Assembly: GCA_964352025.1 (NCBI GenBank)
Contig: CAYGPZ010000003.1
Coordinates: 161,433-225,432 of the forward strand
Source of the DNA: Hirschia sp964352025
GTDB lineage: Bacteria > Pseudomonadota > Alphaproteobacteria > Caulobacterales > Hyphomonadaceae
Length of the DNA: 64,000 nt
Direction of reading: 5' to 3'
The notes under the pieces were generated by a model. It saw only the letters and a program-made list of their open reading frames with translations, searched no databases and was not told the DNA's origin. A program made the position numbers and the translations under genes. This document shows, piece after piece, positions 8,554 through 18,087 of the stretch; the stretch's first letter is position 1; every line of letters begins with the position of its first letter.

Positions 8554-9009
8554 ATGGAGAGCAAATTGAGTCCTGATTATACAGATCAGATTATGCCTTG
8601 GGTTGGGCGGATAGAAAGGCAGTTTTCTATCCTGATGAAGGAAGCATTGGGGCCACTGGATATTACTTATCCTGAATTCAGGATGGTCGGTATATTGCTC
8701 GAAGAAGATGAGGGATTGTCGCAAAAATACCTTGCAGCACGATTGGGACTGGATGCTTCGGGTGTGTCGGTTTCATTGAAACGGCTTGAGAAAAAAGAAA
8801 TTGTCGAGCGCGTTCGTGATCCAGACGATGCTAGAATTGTGCGCGTGAAATGCACCTCTAAAGTCTATGGCATGACTGAAATATTGGATGCTTACCGGGC
8901 GCAAGAAGTTTGTGCATCTGAAAACCTATCCCCGGAAGATAAAGCGCAACTGACACGATTACTGAGTGTCGTCAGCGAAAATTTAAGTCAAAAAACAGGT
9001 GTTCTATGA
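8554..9009 (+). CDS. MarR-family transcriptional regulator
   Basis: A 151-residue winged-helix protein. The core helix-turn-helix lies in LSQKYLAARLGLDASGVSVSL, followed by the wing LEKKEIVERVRDPDDARIVRVKCT, whose DPDDAR matches the DxRD-type wing tip of MarR proteins. The N- and C-terminal helices would form the dimer interface. Two starts compete: ATG at 8554 with little upstream complementarity, and an in-frame TTG at 8566 with GGAGAG placed well before it. I keep the ATG with reservation. It is read divergently from the SRAP gene and lies 44 bases before an NnrU-family membrane gene, which may belong to its operon. The ligand cannot be told. Confidence 0.9.
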   Translation: MESKLSPDYTDQIMPWVGRIERQFSILMKEALGPLDITYPEFRMVGILLEEDEGLSQKYLAARLGLDASGVSVSLKRLEKKEIVERVRDPDDARIVRVKCTSKVYGMTEILDAYRAQEVCASENLSPEDKAQLTRLLSVVSENLSQKTGVL

Positions 9010-9053
9010 TGTGCAGATTATTTACTCATAAATTGAAAGTAGAGGGATAGCCC

Positions 9054-9635
9054 ATGTATGTGTTGTTAGCTGGATTATTCCTCTTCATTGGAGTGCACGC
9101 ATATGCTTCGGTCAGGTCTCGTGCCGATGGAAATATGGCTCAGCGGTTTGGCATCAAGTATAAAGGTGTTTTCTCTTTAATCAGTTTGGTCGGACTAATC
9201 CTGTTGATTTATGGATATGGATTGGCACGTGAAGACGTCGCGTGGAACCAGCCACTTTGGAATGCACCTGAATGGACAAGGCATATCATAATTGCGGTTA
9301 TGCCATTTGCTTCAATCATGCTTGTCGCCGCGGACGCACCGGCTGGCTACATCAAAAAATACACGAAACATCCAATGGTGAATGGGTTGAAGTTGTGGGC
9401 AGCGTCTCATCTCATTTACAATGGAGACTGGCCATCTATTGCACTTTTTGGTGGGTTTTTATTCATGGGGTCTTTGTCGCGGACAATGGCACGTATCCGC
9501 AAAGATGAGGGAATGCGCCGTGAAGAAGTGAGCATAAAAGGCGACATCATAAGTGTGGTTGTCGGTATCGCTCTGTACCTTGCAGTCTTTTTTATATTCC
9601 ACGAGATGTTGATTGGACGCCCAGTATTGCTCTAA
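9054..9635 (+). CDS. NnrU-family integral membrane protein
   Basis: A 193-residue protein with about five or six hydrophobic helices. The family signature is visible as KHPMVNGLKLWAASHLIYNGD near 103-123, including the conserved His and the WA-x-HL-x-NGD pattern. An early HAYASVR segment also matches. NnrU was first named in nitrite/nitric-oxide reductase clusters, but most family members lie outside denitrification loci and their chemistry is unknown. The domain is related to isoprenoid-modifying membrane proteins. The gene follows the MarR regulator and precedes panB by roughly 95 bases. Confidence 0.88.
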   Translation: MYVLLAGLFLFIGVHAYASVRSRADGNMAQRFGIKYKGVFSLISLVGLILLIYGYGLAREDVAWNQPLWNAPEWTRHIIIAVMPFASIMLVAADAPAGYIKKYTKHPMVNGLKLWAASHLIYNGDWPSIALFGGFLFMGSLSRTMARIRKDEGMRREEVSIKGDIISVVVGIALYLAVFFIFHEMLIGRPVLL

Positions 9636-9729
9636 GTCATGGGTTGAACAAAATGTTGCAAATAAAATGTAGCATAAGATAGGCGCTCTCATTTCTTTGG
9701 GGGCTCCTGTTTTGTATGGAGCAAATTAC

Positions 9730-10563
9730 ATGTCCGCCCAGAAACAGATCAGAAGAAAAACCGTCCGTGACTTAGCAAAAGCTAAGGGCCAGACGCCAAT
9801 TGTTGCTTTGACAGCTTATGATGCGCCTATGGCTGAAATCATGGACCCGTTTTGTGATATGATTCTTGTGGGCGATAGTGTGGGCATGGTCGTGCACGGG
9901 TTAGATTCGACCGTTGGCGTCACCATGGAAATGATGATCATGCATGGCCAAGCGGTTATGAGAGGTGCATCTCAAGCCATGGTCGTGGTTGATATGCCGT
10001 TTGGATCATACGAGACAAATCCTGATGTCGCTTTCTTGAATGCAGCTCGCATTATGAAAGAGACTGGCTGTCAGGCAGTTAAGATCGAAGCGGGTGAGTA
10101 TGCCGCTGAAGTGGTGTCTCACCTTGTCGAGCGTGGAATTCCTGTTGTCGCGCATGTTGGTTTGAGGCCGCAAGCCGTGAATGTTGATGGTGGCTTTCGT
10201 GCAAAGGGACGTACAGCAGAAGAGCGTAAAAAAGTGCTCGCCGAAGCAAAAGCTGTGAATGCAGCTGGATGTTTTGCGATGGTCGTTGAGGGCGTTGCTG
10301 AAGACCTTGCTGAAGATATCGCTAAATCAGTTTCTTGCATCACGATAGGAATCGGTGCGTCTTCTGCCTGTGATGGGCAAATTCTTGTTACGAACGACAT
10401 GATCGGTATGTTTGACTGGGTTCCTAAATTCGTAAGACGCTATGGTGATTTGCGTGGCGAAGTAGGGCGTGCCATTGAAGCTTACGCCGCAGATGTTAGG
10501 GCAAGACGTTTTCCAGGACCTGATGAGACGTATGCACTGTCATCAAATGGAAAAAGCAAGTAA
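9730..10563 (+). CDS. panB: 3-methyl-2-oxobutanoate hydroxymethyltransferase
   Basis: First committed enzyme of pantothenate (coenzyme A) synthesis: it transfers a hydroxymethyl group from methylene-tetrahydrofolate to ketoisovalerate. The sequence has ALTAYDAPMA, the metal/substrate motif ILVGDSVGMVVHG, MPFGSYE, AVKIEAGE, VVAHVGLRPQ and IGIGASSACDGQILVTNDMIG, all diagnostic of PanB. The frame is open to a TTG at 9697. The ATG at 9730 is preferred because GGAG lies about nine bases upstream and MSAQKQIRRKTV is the normal N-terminus. The 277-residue length is typical. No panC is adjacent in this window. Confidence 0.97.
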   Translation: MSAQKQIRRKTVRDLAKAKGQTPIVALTAYDAPMAEIMDPFCDMILVGDSVGMVVHGLDSTVGVTMEMMIMHGQAVMRGASQAMVVVDMPFGSYETNPDVAFLNAARIMKETGCQAVKIEAGEYAAEVVSHLVERGIPVVAHVGLRPQAVNVDGGFRAKGRTAEERKKVLAEAKAVNAAGCFAMVVEGVAEDLAEDIAKSVSCITIGIGASSACDGQILVTNDMIGMFDWVPKFVRRYGDLRGEVGRAIEAYAADVRARRFPGPDETYALSSNGKSK

Positions 10564-10663
10564 TTCCTCATTGCAGTGAAAATGTATGGCGGCTAGTGTC
10601 CGCGTTGATAATCGGTTTTTCCGATAATATTGATTGGTCGATTGAATTTAGGAAGGTGGGCGC

Positions 10664-11416
10664 GTGAGCGACATTTTTGACGAAGTAGAAGAAAACGTAA
10701 AAGCTGACAGGCTGAGTAAGTTCTGGAATGTCGCTTGGCCGTTTGTCTTAGGAGGTTCAATCGCCATTATTGCTATGGTGGCGGCCAAATCATATTTTGA
10801 TGATAAAGCAGCCAAAGAGATAGAAAACAACGGTCGCCAATTTGAGCTTGGCTTGAAAGCGCTAGAAATTCAGGACCTTGAAAAAGCTCGCTCGCATTTT
10901 GGCGAGGTCTTAGAAACTGATAGTGGATTTGCTGATCTTTCGGCACAATACCTTGCTCAGGCAGAATTAGAATTAGCTGGTGATACCGAACAAGCAGCGA
11001 AAGTTCTTGAACGCTCAGCTGGTGGGGAAGGTGCTTTTGCTAATCTGGCGAAGCTTAAATCAGCTTACCTATTGGCAGAAACAAAGTCGCTTGCAGAAGT
11101 TGAAGCCGCTCTAGGTAATCTCGTTGATAATCAAGATAGTTTTGGCGCGCTCGCTCAAGAGCTTATCGCGGCAAAAGCTTTCGAAGAAGGTGATTTGAAG
11201 CGCGCTCGTTCAACATATCAAGCACTAACACTTCGTTTGAATGCGCCTCCGGGCGTTCAACAACGCGCAAGCGAAGCGATCGCAATTTTGCCAGCGCCTG
11301 CTGTTGTTGAAACAGAAATTGTCGAAGATGCTTCGGAAACGAATGCAGAAGATGCAGCAGAAGAGACAACGACAGAAGAAAACGCTGATAGTAGTACTCC
11401 AGAGGAACCAGCATGA
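10664..11416 (+). CDS. YfgM-like tetratricopeptide protein (membrane-anchored)
   Basis: A 250-residue protein with a short cytoplasmic head, one membrane helix at about 22-42 (VAWPFVLGGSIAIIAMVAAK), then TPR-like helical pairs (FELGLKALEIQDLEKARSHF, ARSTYQAL) and an acidic Glu/Thr-rich C-terminal tail. The GTG start at 10664 follows AGGAAGG. This is the architecture of YfgM/TPR_21 proteins, which in E. coli work with SecYEG and PpiD at the periplasmic face and sit in the same yfgM-bamB-der order seen here. Its stop overlaps the bamB start by four bases (ATGA), so coupling is likely. Confidence 0.88.
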   Translation: MSDIFDEVEENVKADRLSKFWNVAWPFVLGGSIAIIAMVAAKSYFDDKAAKEIENNGRQFELGLKALEIQDLEKARSHFGEVLETDSGFADLSAQYLAQAELELAGDTEQAAKVLERSAGGEGAFANLAKLKSAYLLAETKSLAEVEAALGNLVDNQDSFGALAQELIAAKAFEEGDLKRARSTYQALTLRLNAPPGVQQRASEAIAILPAPAVVETEIVEDASETNAEDAAEETTTEENADSSTPEEPA

Positions 11417-12735
11417 GAAATCTGACAAAGATTGCACTTAGTGCATTACTCGTATTTTCAATAAGTGCTTGTTCTTCAGCAAAGAAAAAAGAAGCAGAAG
11501 CAGCTGACCGCGCTCAACGTGTGCCACTTGTTGCATCTGACGCTGAGCTTACAGCGGATGTTGATTACGCCACTATGTCGGTCTACTTGCCAGATCCTTC
11601 TGATGAGAGAACATGGACGCAATCAGGTGGAAATGCGCTGAAAAACCCGGGCAATCGGGTTGGTGCTACTGAGTTTAAAATTGCATGGAAGAAGAATGTG
11701 GCTGCCGGCTCTTCGCGCCAACGTCACCTGACTTCATCGCCTGTTGCTACTGAAGATGCCCTATACCTTTTAGACAGTGAGCAAACGGTACAAGCGATTG
11801 ATCTTGCTGGTAAATCACTTTGGCGTAAAAAATTGGAACCACCACGTAAGCGCGATAAATTAGCCGTCGGTGGTGGATTAGCTGTCGCGGACGACAAGCT
11901 CGTTGTGGCTTCAGGTTTTGGCTATGTTGTTGCTTTGGATCGCAATAGTGGAGCAGAACTTTGGAAGCGAGTGGTTCAAGCGCCAATTACGGGTTCACCA
12001 ACAGTTGATAGCGATTATGCTTATGTAGCGTCTTCAAATAACGAGATTTACGTCCTCTCAATGGAAGATGGCAGCGTCATTTGGAGTGATCAGGCTATCG
12101 AAGAAAGTGCTCGTGTCCTTTCGTCGCCAAGTCCCGCGCTTCTAGATGATTTACTAGCTGTGCCGTTCTCTTCTGGTGAGGTGATTGCCTATGTACCAAG
12201 TAATGGGCGTCGCCTTTGGTCTGACAGCCTGACGCGTGGTGGCCGCTTTACACCTATTTCAGCTATCAACGATATCGCAGGCAACCCGGTTATTGATTCA
12301 GGAGCTGTTTATGCTGCTAGTCAGTCTGGTGTTCTGGTATCCATTGATGCTGTTAGTGGCGTGCGTTTGTGGGAAAAATCATTCGGATCAATCCACTCTC
12401 CAGCTGTATCAGGTCAATTCGTTTTTGCTGTAAATGTTGAAGGTCAACTTGCCTGTTTTGACAAAAGCACAGGTGGTGTTGTTTGGATTAAGCAAATGCG
12501 CCAGTTTAAAAATGAGAAAAAACGTAAAAATAAAATCGTTTGGGCCGGACCAATTGTTGCTTCTGGAAAAGTCGTAATGGCATCTTCAGAAGGTAAAGTT
12601 GTATCGATTGATCCTGAAACTGGTAATATTGTAAATGAACTGAAAGTTGGAAGTCCTGTTTACATTGAGCCAATTGTAGCCCATGAGCTAGTTTATCTTC
12701 TCACTGACGAAGGCACATTGGTTGCGATCCGTTAG
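11413..12735 (+). CDS. bamB: Outer membrane assembly lipoprotein BamB
   Basis: A 440-residue PQQ-like beta-propeller lipoprotein of the BAM complex, which inserts beta-barrel proteins into the outer membrane. The N-terminus is a lipoprotein signal with lipobox ISAC and acylated Cys20. Repeated propeller blades are seen as GKSLWRKKLE, GAELWKRVVQAPITGSPTVD, GSVIWSD, GVRLWEKSFG and GGVVWIKQM. The start ATG overlaps the stop of the TPR gene and der follows after 37 bases, the same order as in many proteobacteria. Confidence 0.95.
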   Translation: MRNLTKIALSALLVFSISACSSAKKKEAEAADRAQRVPLVASDAELTADVDYATMSVYLPDPSDERTWTQSGGNALKNPGNRVGATEFKIAWKKNVAAGSSRQRHLTSSPVATEDALYLLDSEQTVQAIDLAGKSLWRKKLEPPRKRDKLAVGGGLAVADDKLVVASGFGYVVALDRNSGAELWKRVVQAPITGSPTVDSDYAYVASSNNEIYVLSMEDGSVIWSDQAIEESARVLSSPSPALLDDLLAVPFSSGEVIAYVPSNGRRLWSDSLTRGGRFTPISAINDIAGNPVIDSGAVYAASQSGVLVSIDAVSGVRLWEKSFGSIHSPAVSGQFVFAVNVEGQLACFDKSTGGVVWIKQMRQFKNEKKRKNKIVWAGPIVASGKVVMASSEGKVVSIDPETGNIVNELKVGSPVYIEPIVAHELVYLLTDEGTLVAIR

Positions 12736-12772
12736 TTGTAAGATTTACAGCTTTTAAAAGAAGGACAGATTC

Positions 12773-14227
12773 ATGGCGTTGCAGGTGGCCATTGTCGGTC
12801 GCCCAAACGTTGGGAAATCGACTCTATTTAACCGACTCGTCGGTAAGAAAATTGCACTCGTTGATGACCAACCCGGCGTAACGCGCGATCGTAAAGAAGC
12901 GCGTGGCCGTTTGGGTGACTTAGAGCTTGATCTCATTGATACCGCTGGTTTTGACGATGTGACGGATGCTTCGCTAGAAGCACGCATGCGTCAACAAACC
13001 GAGGTGGCAATTGCGCAAGCAGATGTATCTCTTTTCGTGATTGATGCCCGTGTTGGTGTGACACCGATTGACCGCGTCTTTGCGAAACTTCTCCGACAGG
13101 CTGATAAGCCGACAATCCTCGTCGCAAATAAATGTGAGGGACGTCAGGGAAATACAGGCCTCATCGAAGCATTCAGTTTAGGCTTTAATGAGCCAGTTGC
13201 TTTATCTGCTGAGCATGGCGAAGGGATGAGTGATCTCTTCCAAGCTATTGTTGAAGCAGCACCTGAGCAGACTTCTGAAGAGGCGATGGCGAATTCGGGG
13301 CCTGAATGGGATGATGATACAACTGAATTTGATCCAGAGACTGACGAGTTAGAGGCTCCGCCAGAGCGTCCGATGAAGTTTACAGTTGTTGGGCGTCCCA
13401 ATGCTGGTAAGTCGACTCTATTGAACGCATTGTTGAAGTCTGATCGTCTTTTAACAGGCCCTGAAGCGGGAATTACACGTGATAGTGTAACGGTAGCTTG
13501 GGAGTATGAAGGGCGCGAAATGCGTCTTGTCGATACGGCGGGTTTGCGTAAAAAGGCGAAAGTTCAAGAACGTCTTGAAAAAATGTCGACGGGTGAAACT
13601 ATTCACTCGATTAAATATGCTGATGTCGTCGCTATTGTGATGGATTCACGTGACGCATTTGAAAAACAAGACCTTCAAATTGCAGATCTCGTTATTCGTG
13701 AAGGTCGCGGTGTCGTATTTGTATGTACAAAATGGGACCTTGTTGAAAATGGTGGCGAATTACGCCGCGAACTTGAGGATAAAGCGCGTCGTCTTTTACC
13801 TCAGGCAAAGGGCGCTCAATTAGTAACAGTGTCGGGTGAGACGGGCCGTAATCTTGATAAAATGATGTTAGCTGCGACTAAGACATTTAAAGATTGGTCC
13901 GCGCGTATCAAGACACGTGATTTGAACAATTGGCTTCAGCACACAGTACAAAAACACCCACCTCCAGCACCAGGTGGCCAGCGTATTAAGCCTCGCTATA
14001 TGGCGCAGATGAAAACGCGCCCACCAACATTTGTGTTGATGGCATCGCGTGGGGATCAAATGCCGGAAAGTTATAAGCGCTATTTGGTCAATGGAATGCG
14101 CGAAGCCTTTGATCTGCCGGGTGTGCCTATCCGATTAGTTATTCGCCAAGGAGCAAATCCTTATGCGGATAAAGCTGACGGGAATAGAAAAACCAAGGCG
14201 CAAAGAACGTCTTACAAGAAACATTAA
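12773..14227 (+). CDS. der: Ribosome biogenesis GTPase Der (EngA)
   Basis: Essential double-GTPase that helps to mature the 50S ribosomal subunit. Two complete G domains are seen: the first with P-loop GRPNVGKST (8-16), DTAGF and NKCEG; the second with GRPNAGKST near 207-215, DTAGLRKK and TKWDLVE. The KH-like C-terminal domain includes IKPRYMAQMKTRPPTFVLM. A stretch of acidic residues (about 165-200) links the two G domains. Length (484) is normal. A strong hairpin follows immediately after the stop. Confidence 0.98.
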   Translation: MALQVAIVGRPNVGKSTLFNRLVGKKIALVDDQPGVTRDRKEARGRLGDLELDLIDTAGFDDVTDASLEARMRQQTEVAIAQADVSLFVIDARVGVTPIDRVFAKLLRQADKPTILVANKCEGRQGNTGLIEAFSLGFNEPVALSAEHGEGMSDLFQAIVEAAPEQTSEEAMANSGPEWDDDTTEFDPETDELEAPPERPMKFTVVGRPNAGKSTLLNALLKSDRLLTGPEAGITRDSVTVAWEYEGREMRLVDTAGLRKKAKVQERLEKMSTGETIHSIKYADVVAIVMDSRDAFEKQDLQIADLVIREGRGVVFVCTKWDLVENGGELRRELEDKARRLLPQAKGAQLVTVSGETGRNLDKMMLAATKTFKDWSARIKTRDLNNWLQHTVQKHPPPAPGGQRIKPRYMAQMKTRPPTFVLMASRGDQMPESYKRYLVNGMREAFDLPGVPIRLVIRQGANPYADKADGNRKTKAQRTSYKKH

Positions 14228-14262
14228 AAAAAAGGCCTGCGAAATTCGCAGGCCTTTTTTTT
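14226..14262. terminator. Bidirectional Rho-independent terminator between der and the PEPC-like gene
   Basis: A nine-pair stem, GGCCTGCGA/TCGCAGGCC, at 14234-14254 with a three-base loop is flanked by an A-run on the left and a T-run on the right. It can terminate both the rightward der transcript and the leftward PEPC-like transcript. Confidence 0.95.
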
Positions 14263-14280
14263 GTTATTGCGTTGTTAGCT

Positions 14281-17133
14281 TTATCCGTAGGCGGAGTAGA
14301 GGCTACACACTGCAACTGTCGAGTCGTTGAGCGCAGCGTCAATTTCTTCTAATGGACCCAAAAGATCTGCATGGATTTCAGAATATCCATGGTCATGCGT
14401 TTCATCTGTATCTGAAGTTTCGACCAACTCATCAAATTTAGAGTTATGCCTGTCTTCAGCCGGGAATACATCGCGCACTTTAGTGATCGTATCTGGAATT
14501 TGAAGCTGCGTGATTTGCTTGAGCAATACTTCCGCACTAATGGCAGACCCGTGGCGACGAGAGAACTCAGGAAGGCGTGCAGACAGAGAGAATGCGCGCA
14601 TCATAAGTGCCTGACGAACGGCGTGAAGAATGTGCATGTTTACCCGCGATTTGTAGCGGTTCGCAGTTACACTTTCTCCTTCGACTTCTTCAAGGATGCG
14701 GTCAAAGCGTGCGAGATCAACTGTAATTGCGTTAGCGAGTTTTGTAATCGCTGAGTGCGTTTCAAGGTCAGAGAATAAATAGCCCAAACGACGATAAACA
14801 AGCGCTGTTGCACGGTCGTTTCGTTTAGCGATTGCAAACCATAAGCTTGGGTCATACAGGCAACCATAACTGCGGAAGGCTGGTAGACTTGTCAGGTTTC
14901 TCGCTTCAATAGCCATTTTGATCAAGTTTTGCATACGCTTTGAATTACGCATGAGGTCAGCAAGGCGGTCTGGCTCGTTGCCAGCGGCAGAACCAAATCC
15001 ACACGTTACGTTTAGCGGAATAGCGAGCTGTTGGAGTATCGCGTTTTGAGGAATAGCCCGAAGTGAACGTAGACCTAGTTCACCTGCAGAAGCACCTGTC
15101 TGGCGGCGAGATTTACGTGATCCACTTTTAAACAATAACCCTGGTCCAAATTCCAAGAGAGCAGTTGGGTAATCTTTGTTTTCAAACAGTGTTTCATGCC
15201 AGTCGCGAAGTTTGCGGTAGAAGTCCCAGCTAATGTCACGACGTTTATAGAATGGGTCTTCCAAATCGACGTCTGGCTCTGAAAGTGTGTGAATAGCGAC
15301 TTCAAGCATGGTTGATCTTGCTGTTTGAAGCGAGTCAAAATGCATAAAGCCATCACCACCTTGGAAAGAACTTTCGTGGATGAAGGCCAATCCTTTTTGC
15401 GCGAACTGTGAACGAGTCCACGGTGTAAGCAGGTGATCAAAACGGTCTTTAAATTGACCTGGGAAAGCACCACGACCCATAGATTCACCGTGGGTGTTGA
15501 AGAGTAGGAGTTCAACATCTCCAAGTTCTTCATGTTTGGCCAGTGCGGCACCCACAAGGTTGTGAATGCGTTCAATCGCCATATTCGCGGCAGGTTGAGA
15601 CGAGAAACGACCAGAGTCAGAGAAACCAAATTGCAAACAAACACGTCCGCGTTCTTTGGCATATTCGATGAATGCCGGATCTTCGATGAGGCGTTCGACG
15701 AAACGGTCTCCACGCTCCAATGCATCAGGCGTTTCAAATAGTGGAGAAAGATCGACACGGTCAGCAACACCAAACTGGCGTGCGATGAAAAGGGCACCCA
15801 TGATAGTCGCTGGGTTTTCACTCTCAGCGATCAGGAAGCGGATAGGTGTGTCAGCGTCGATGTGCTTGAGGATTTGAGCACATAGCATGATTTGGCGACG
15901 TGCTGTCATTTGCTCTTGGAAGAGGTCGGCGAAGTTTATCTGTTGAACTTCTACATCACCCGCGCGCTTAGCGAGTTCAGCAAGAACCATGCGGCCATAT
16001 TCGACGTCATTTGTCGCAATACGTAGTTCATTTTGCAGCACCGAATGGATTTGTGCAGAGTTGATGCGCAAGTGGATACGGGCGGTACCCAATCCCAATG
16101 TTTCCATTTGCGAACTAATCAGAAGTAAAGACTTAGCAGTATCGTCGTCGGATTTTAACGCCCGCTCGCGTAATTCTGCGACGATCGGTTTTAGGCTAAC
16201 AACTTTATCATCTGAGTCTGGTGTCAGAAGATTTGCGGCATTCACCAACACTTCAGGGTCATCTAGATCACCGCCAAAAGCATTTGCTGCAGCGCGTGAG
16301 TGAGCAGATGCTTTGTCTAATAGATCAGCGAGTTCTTTGACTTTTGGTTCTGATTTTCCAATTTCGCGTAGGCTCTTCGCATAACGATCAAGTTGGACAG
16401 CTTTTTCGGAAAGACGGAGGTGAAGTGTTGCGCCCCAGTGGATGTCAGTTCGTCCGTCCAAATCATATCCAACCCATGAGGCCAGATTAATCATTGCCGG
16501 GTGAATGCTCTTCCAATTGTCACCAAAGTTTTCTTTTGCAACGTCAAGAATGAGGCCCCAAATTTCTGTTAGTGCAGCTTGACCATTGTGAAGGGCTGAT
16601 TGAACATCTTCATGCTCCATCATCAGAGAAATCTGATCGTCTTGGTATAGACCTTCAGCAGCAATAGTTTTTAATTCTTCGCGGCATTTAGATCCATCTT
16701 GAGCGATTGCTGTTTCCACAAACGCGCGACGTAGATTTCTGTGAAGTGCAAAAGTAGGGTGGGCTGTAAAAACAACACCTGATGCAACACGCTCCATGGC
16801 CACGCGATATGTTTCTTCACCCTTGCTTGCTAATTCAGTAAGTAGTGCTTTGAGTTCTGCTTCGGGGTGTTCTTCGGCGAGTAAACGGTGCCTTTGACGA
16901 AACGTGTCACAACGTTCTTCGAGTACTTTCCCGCCAAGCGTATTTATTACACCGTGAAGGTCCGAAACCTTCAATTCTCCAGTTTCTATTTCTCTGAATA
17001 AATCAATTGCCAGACGCCGAACTGAATTTGTCTGTGGGTCATGGGCAACTTCCGAAGAGTATTTTGCCAGAATTTCACGAGTAGCTTCAATGTATGCTTC
17101 TGGAGATTTTCCAGATGTTAAACGAGTGGTCAT
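14281..17133 (-). CDS. Phosphoenolpyruvate carboxylase-fold protein with an altered active site
   Basis: A 950-residue homologue of PEP carboxylase, which normally makes oxaloacetate from PEP and bicarbonate. Conserved parts: FTAHPT with His125, IHLRINS near 354-360 (Arg of the D-x-R motif), LFETPDAL, and the general domain order. Several catalytic landmarks are changed. The lysine loop SDS-x-KDxG reads SDSGRFSSQ near 504. The mobile loop HGRGG-xx-GRGGGP is shortened to HGESMGRGAFPG near 540. LRAIPWVFxWxQ is LRAIPQNAILQQ. The C-terminal RNTG is SAYG. TAHPTE is TAHPTF. It may be a non-carboxylating or regulatory paralogue. GGGAGAAG before the ATG at 17133 supports the start. It stands alone, convergent with der. 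Confidence 0.8.
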   Translation of the reverse strand: MTTRLTSGKSPEAYIEATREILAKYSSEVAHDPQTNSVRRLAIDLFREIETGELKVSDLHGVINTLGGKVLEERCDTFRQRHRLLAEEHPEAELKALLTELASKGEETYRVAMERVASGVVFTAHPTFALHRNLRRAFVETAIAQDGSKCREELKTIAAEGLYQDDQISLMMEHEDVQSALHNGQAALTEIWGLILDVAKENFGDNWKSIHPAMINLASWVGYDLDGRTDIHWGATLHLRLSEKAVQLDRYAKSLREIGKSEPKVKELADLLDKASAHSRAAANAFGGDLDDPEVLVNAANLLTPDSDDKVVSLKPIVAELRERALKSDDDTAKSLLLISSQMETLGLGTARIHLRINSAQIHSVLQNELRIATNDVEYGRMVLAELAKRAGDVEVQQINFADLFQEQMTARRQIMLCAQILKHIDADTPIRFLIAESENPATIMGALFIARQFGVADRVDLSPLFETPDALERGDRFVERLIEDPAFIEYAKERGRVCLQFGFSDSGRFSSQPAANMAIERIHNLVGAALAKHEELGDVELLLFNTHGESMGRGAFPGQFKDRFDHLLTPWTRSQFAQKGLAFIHESSFQGGDGFMHFDSLQTARSTMLEVAIHTLSEPDVDLEDPFYKRRDISWDFYRKLRDWHETLFENKDYPTALLEFGPGLLFKSGSRKSRRQTGASAGELGLRSLRAIPQNAILQQLAIPLNVTCGFGSAAGNEPDRLADLMRNSKRMQNLIKMAIEARNLTSLPAFRSYGCLYDPSLWFAIAKRNDRATALVYRRLGYLFSDLETHSAITKLANAITVDLARFDRILEEVEGESVTANRYKSRVNMHILHAVRQALMMRAFSLSARLPEFSRRHGSAISAEVLLKQITQLQIPDTITKVRDVFPAEDRHNSKFDELVETSDTDETHDHGYSEIHADLLGPLEEIDAALNDSTVAVCSLYSAYG

Positions 17134-17355
17134 TTATGCTTCTCCCAAATTCTGGACAATTTTTGGTATTACGGACACGCAGGATAAAATATTCTGGCGG
17201 CATGCTTGTAACCCACTTTTTGAAAATTCCAACCACATCTTTTGAGCTGGCTTATTCAATCAGTAAATTAGCGCTAAGCATTTGTTCAAATTGACATTTG
17301 ATATACCAAAATTGCACAAATTGTAGCGTTTTTCTGGCCTACTTGAAGTATTATT

Positions 17356-18063
17356 CTAGAGGTCTTTGAATGCAACTCTTTGATTATGTAAATCACAATC
17401 AATCGAGACATAGTGTTTCAATTTTTCAGCTACGTTTTCTGGCGCAGGCAAAGTAGACTGATCCTCACCAGGCACTGCCGCAAAACGCATATCAGTGCGT
17501 GTTGCGCCTGGGTCAAACAAATTGATATTGAGATTGGATTGTTCTCGTTCAAATGCCCACGCTTGCACTAAGCCTTCAAGTCCGGCTTTGGATGCTTGGT
17601 AAGGCCCCCAGAATGCGCGTGGTCGTGTTGTGACACCGGACGTTATAAACACAGCGCGTCCCGCTTGGCTTTCTCTTAGCAGCGGATCGAGCGCGCGTAT
17701 CAGGCGCCAGTTCGATGTCAAATTTACATTAATCGTGTCTTCAAAACTGCGAGGGCTTACCGTTTCCAGCGAACCAATTGTTCCAAGTATGCCCGCATTG
17801 GCAACGAGGCCATCCAGACGACCAAACCGCTCTGATAATGGCGCTGCAATCCTATCAATAGATGCGCCATCTTTCATGTCCAATGTTATAAGTGTTGCAC
17901 TTTCGCCTGTTTCCGAGCGAATTTCATCATCTAGTGACTCTAGTGCTTCCGTCGATCTTGCAAGCGCAATGACGTGATTGCCATCTTTTGCAAGTGCTTT
18001 AGCAGTCGCGCGACCAATCCCTTTGGAAGCGCCGGTCACGAGAATAATGCGTTTATCAGTCAT
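17356..18063 (-). CDS. Short-chain dehydrogenase/reductase
   Basis: A 235-residue classical SDR. The cofactor site is VTGASKGIGRA (10-20), the NAG motif is NAGILG near 89-94, and the catalytic set is Ser in FITSG, then YQASK with Tyr and Lys near 156-160. An Arg in ALARS after the second strand suggests NADP(H) preference. Substrate unknown. It is the last gene of the dnaB-alr-mlaEF-radA-cvpA-purF run, 24 bases after purF, the same place where many related genomes carry an SDR; a metabolic link to purF is not implied. Confidence 0.92.
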   Translation of the reverse strand: MTDKRIILVTGASKGIGRATAKALAKDGNHVIALARSTEALESLDDEIRSETGESATLITLDMKDGASIDRIAAPLSERFGRLDGLVANAGILGTIGSLETVSPRSFEDTINVNLTSNWRLIRALDPLLRESQAGRAVFITSGVTTRPRAFWGPYQASKAGLEGLVQAWAFEREQSNLNINLFDPGATRTDMRFAAVPGEDQSTLPAPENVAEKLKHYVSIDCDLHNQRVAFKDL

Positions 18064-18087
18064 ATAAGTGTCTACTGTTTAAATTGA

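Noticed and set aside
15075..15821. 248-codon frame inside the PEPC-like gene
   Set aside because: Same strand, other frame, inside an intact 950-codon gene; composition is not protein-like. It does not point to a frameshift, because the main frame is continuous.
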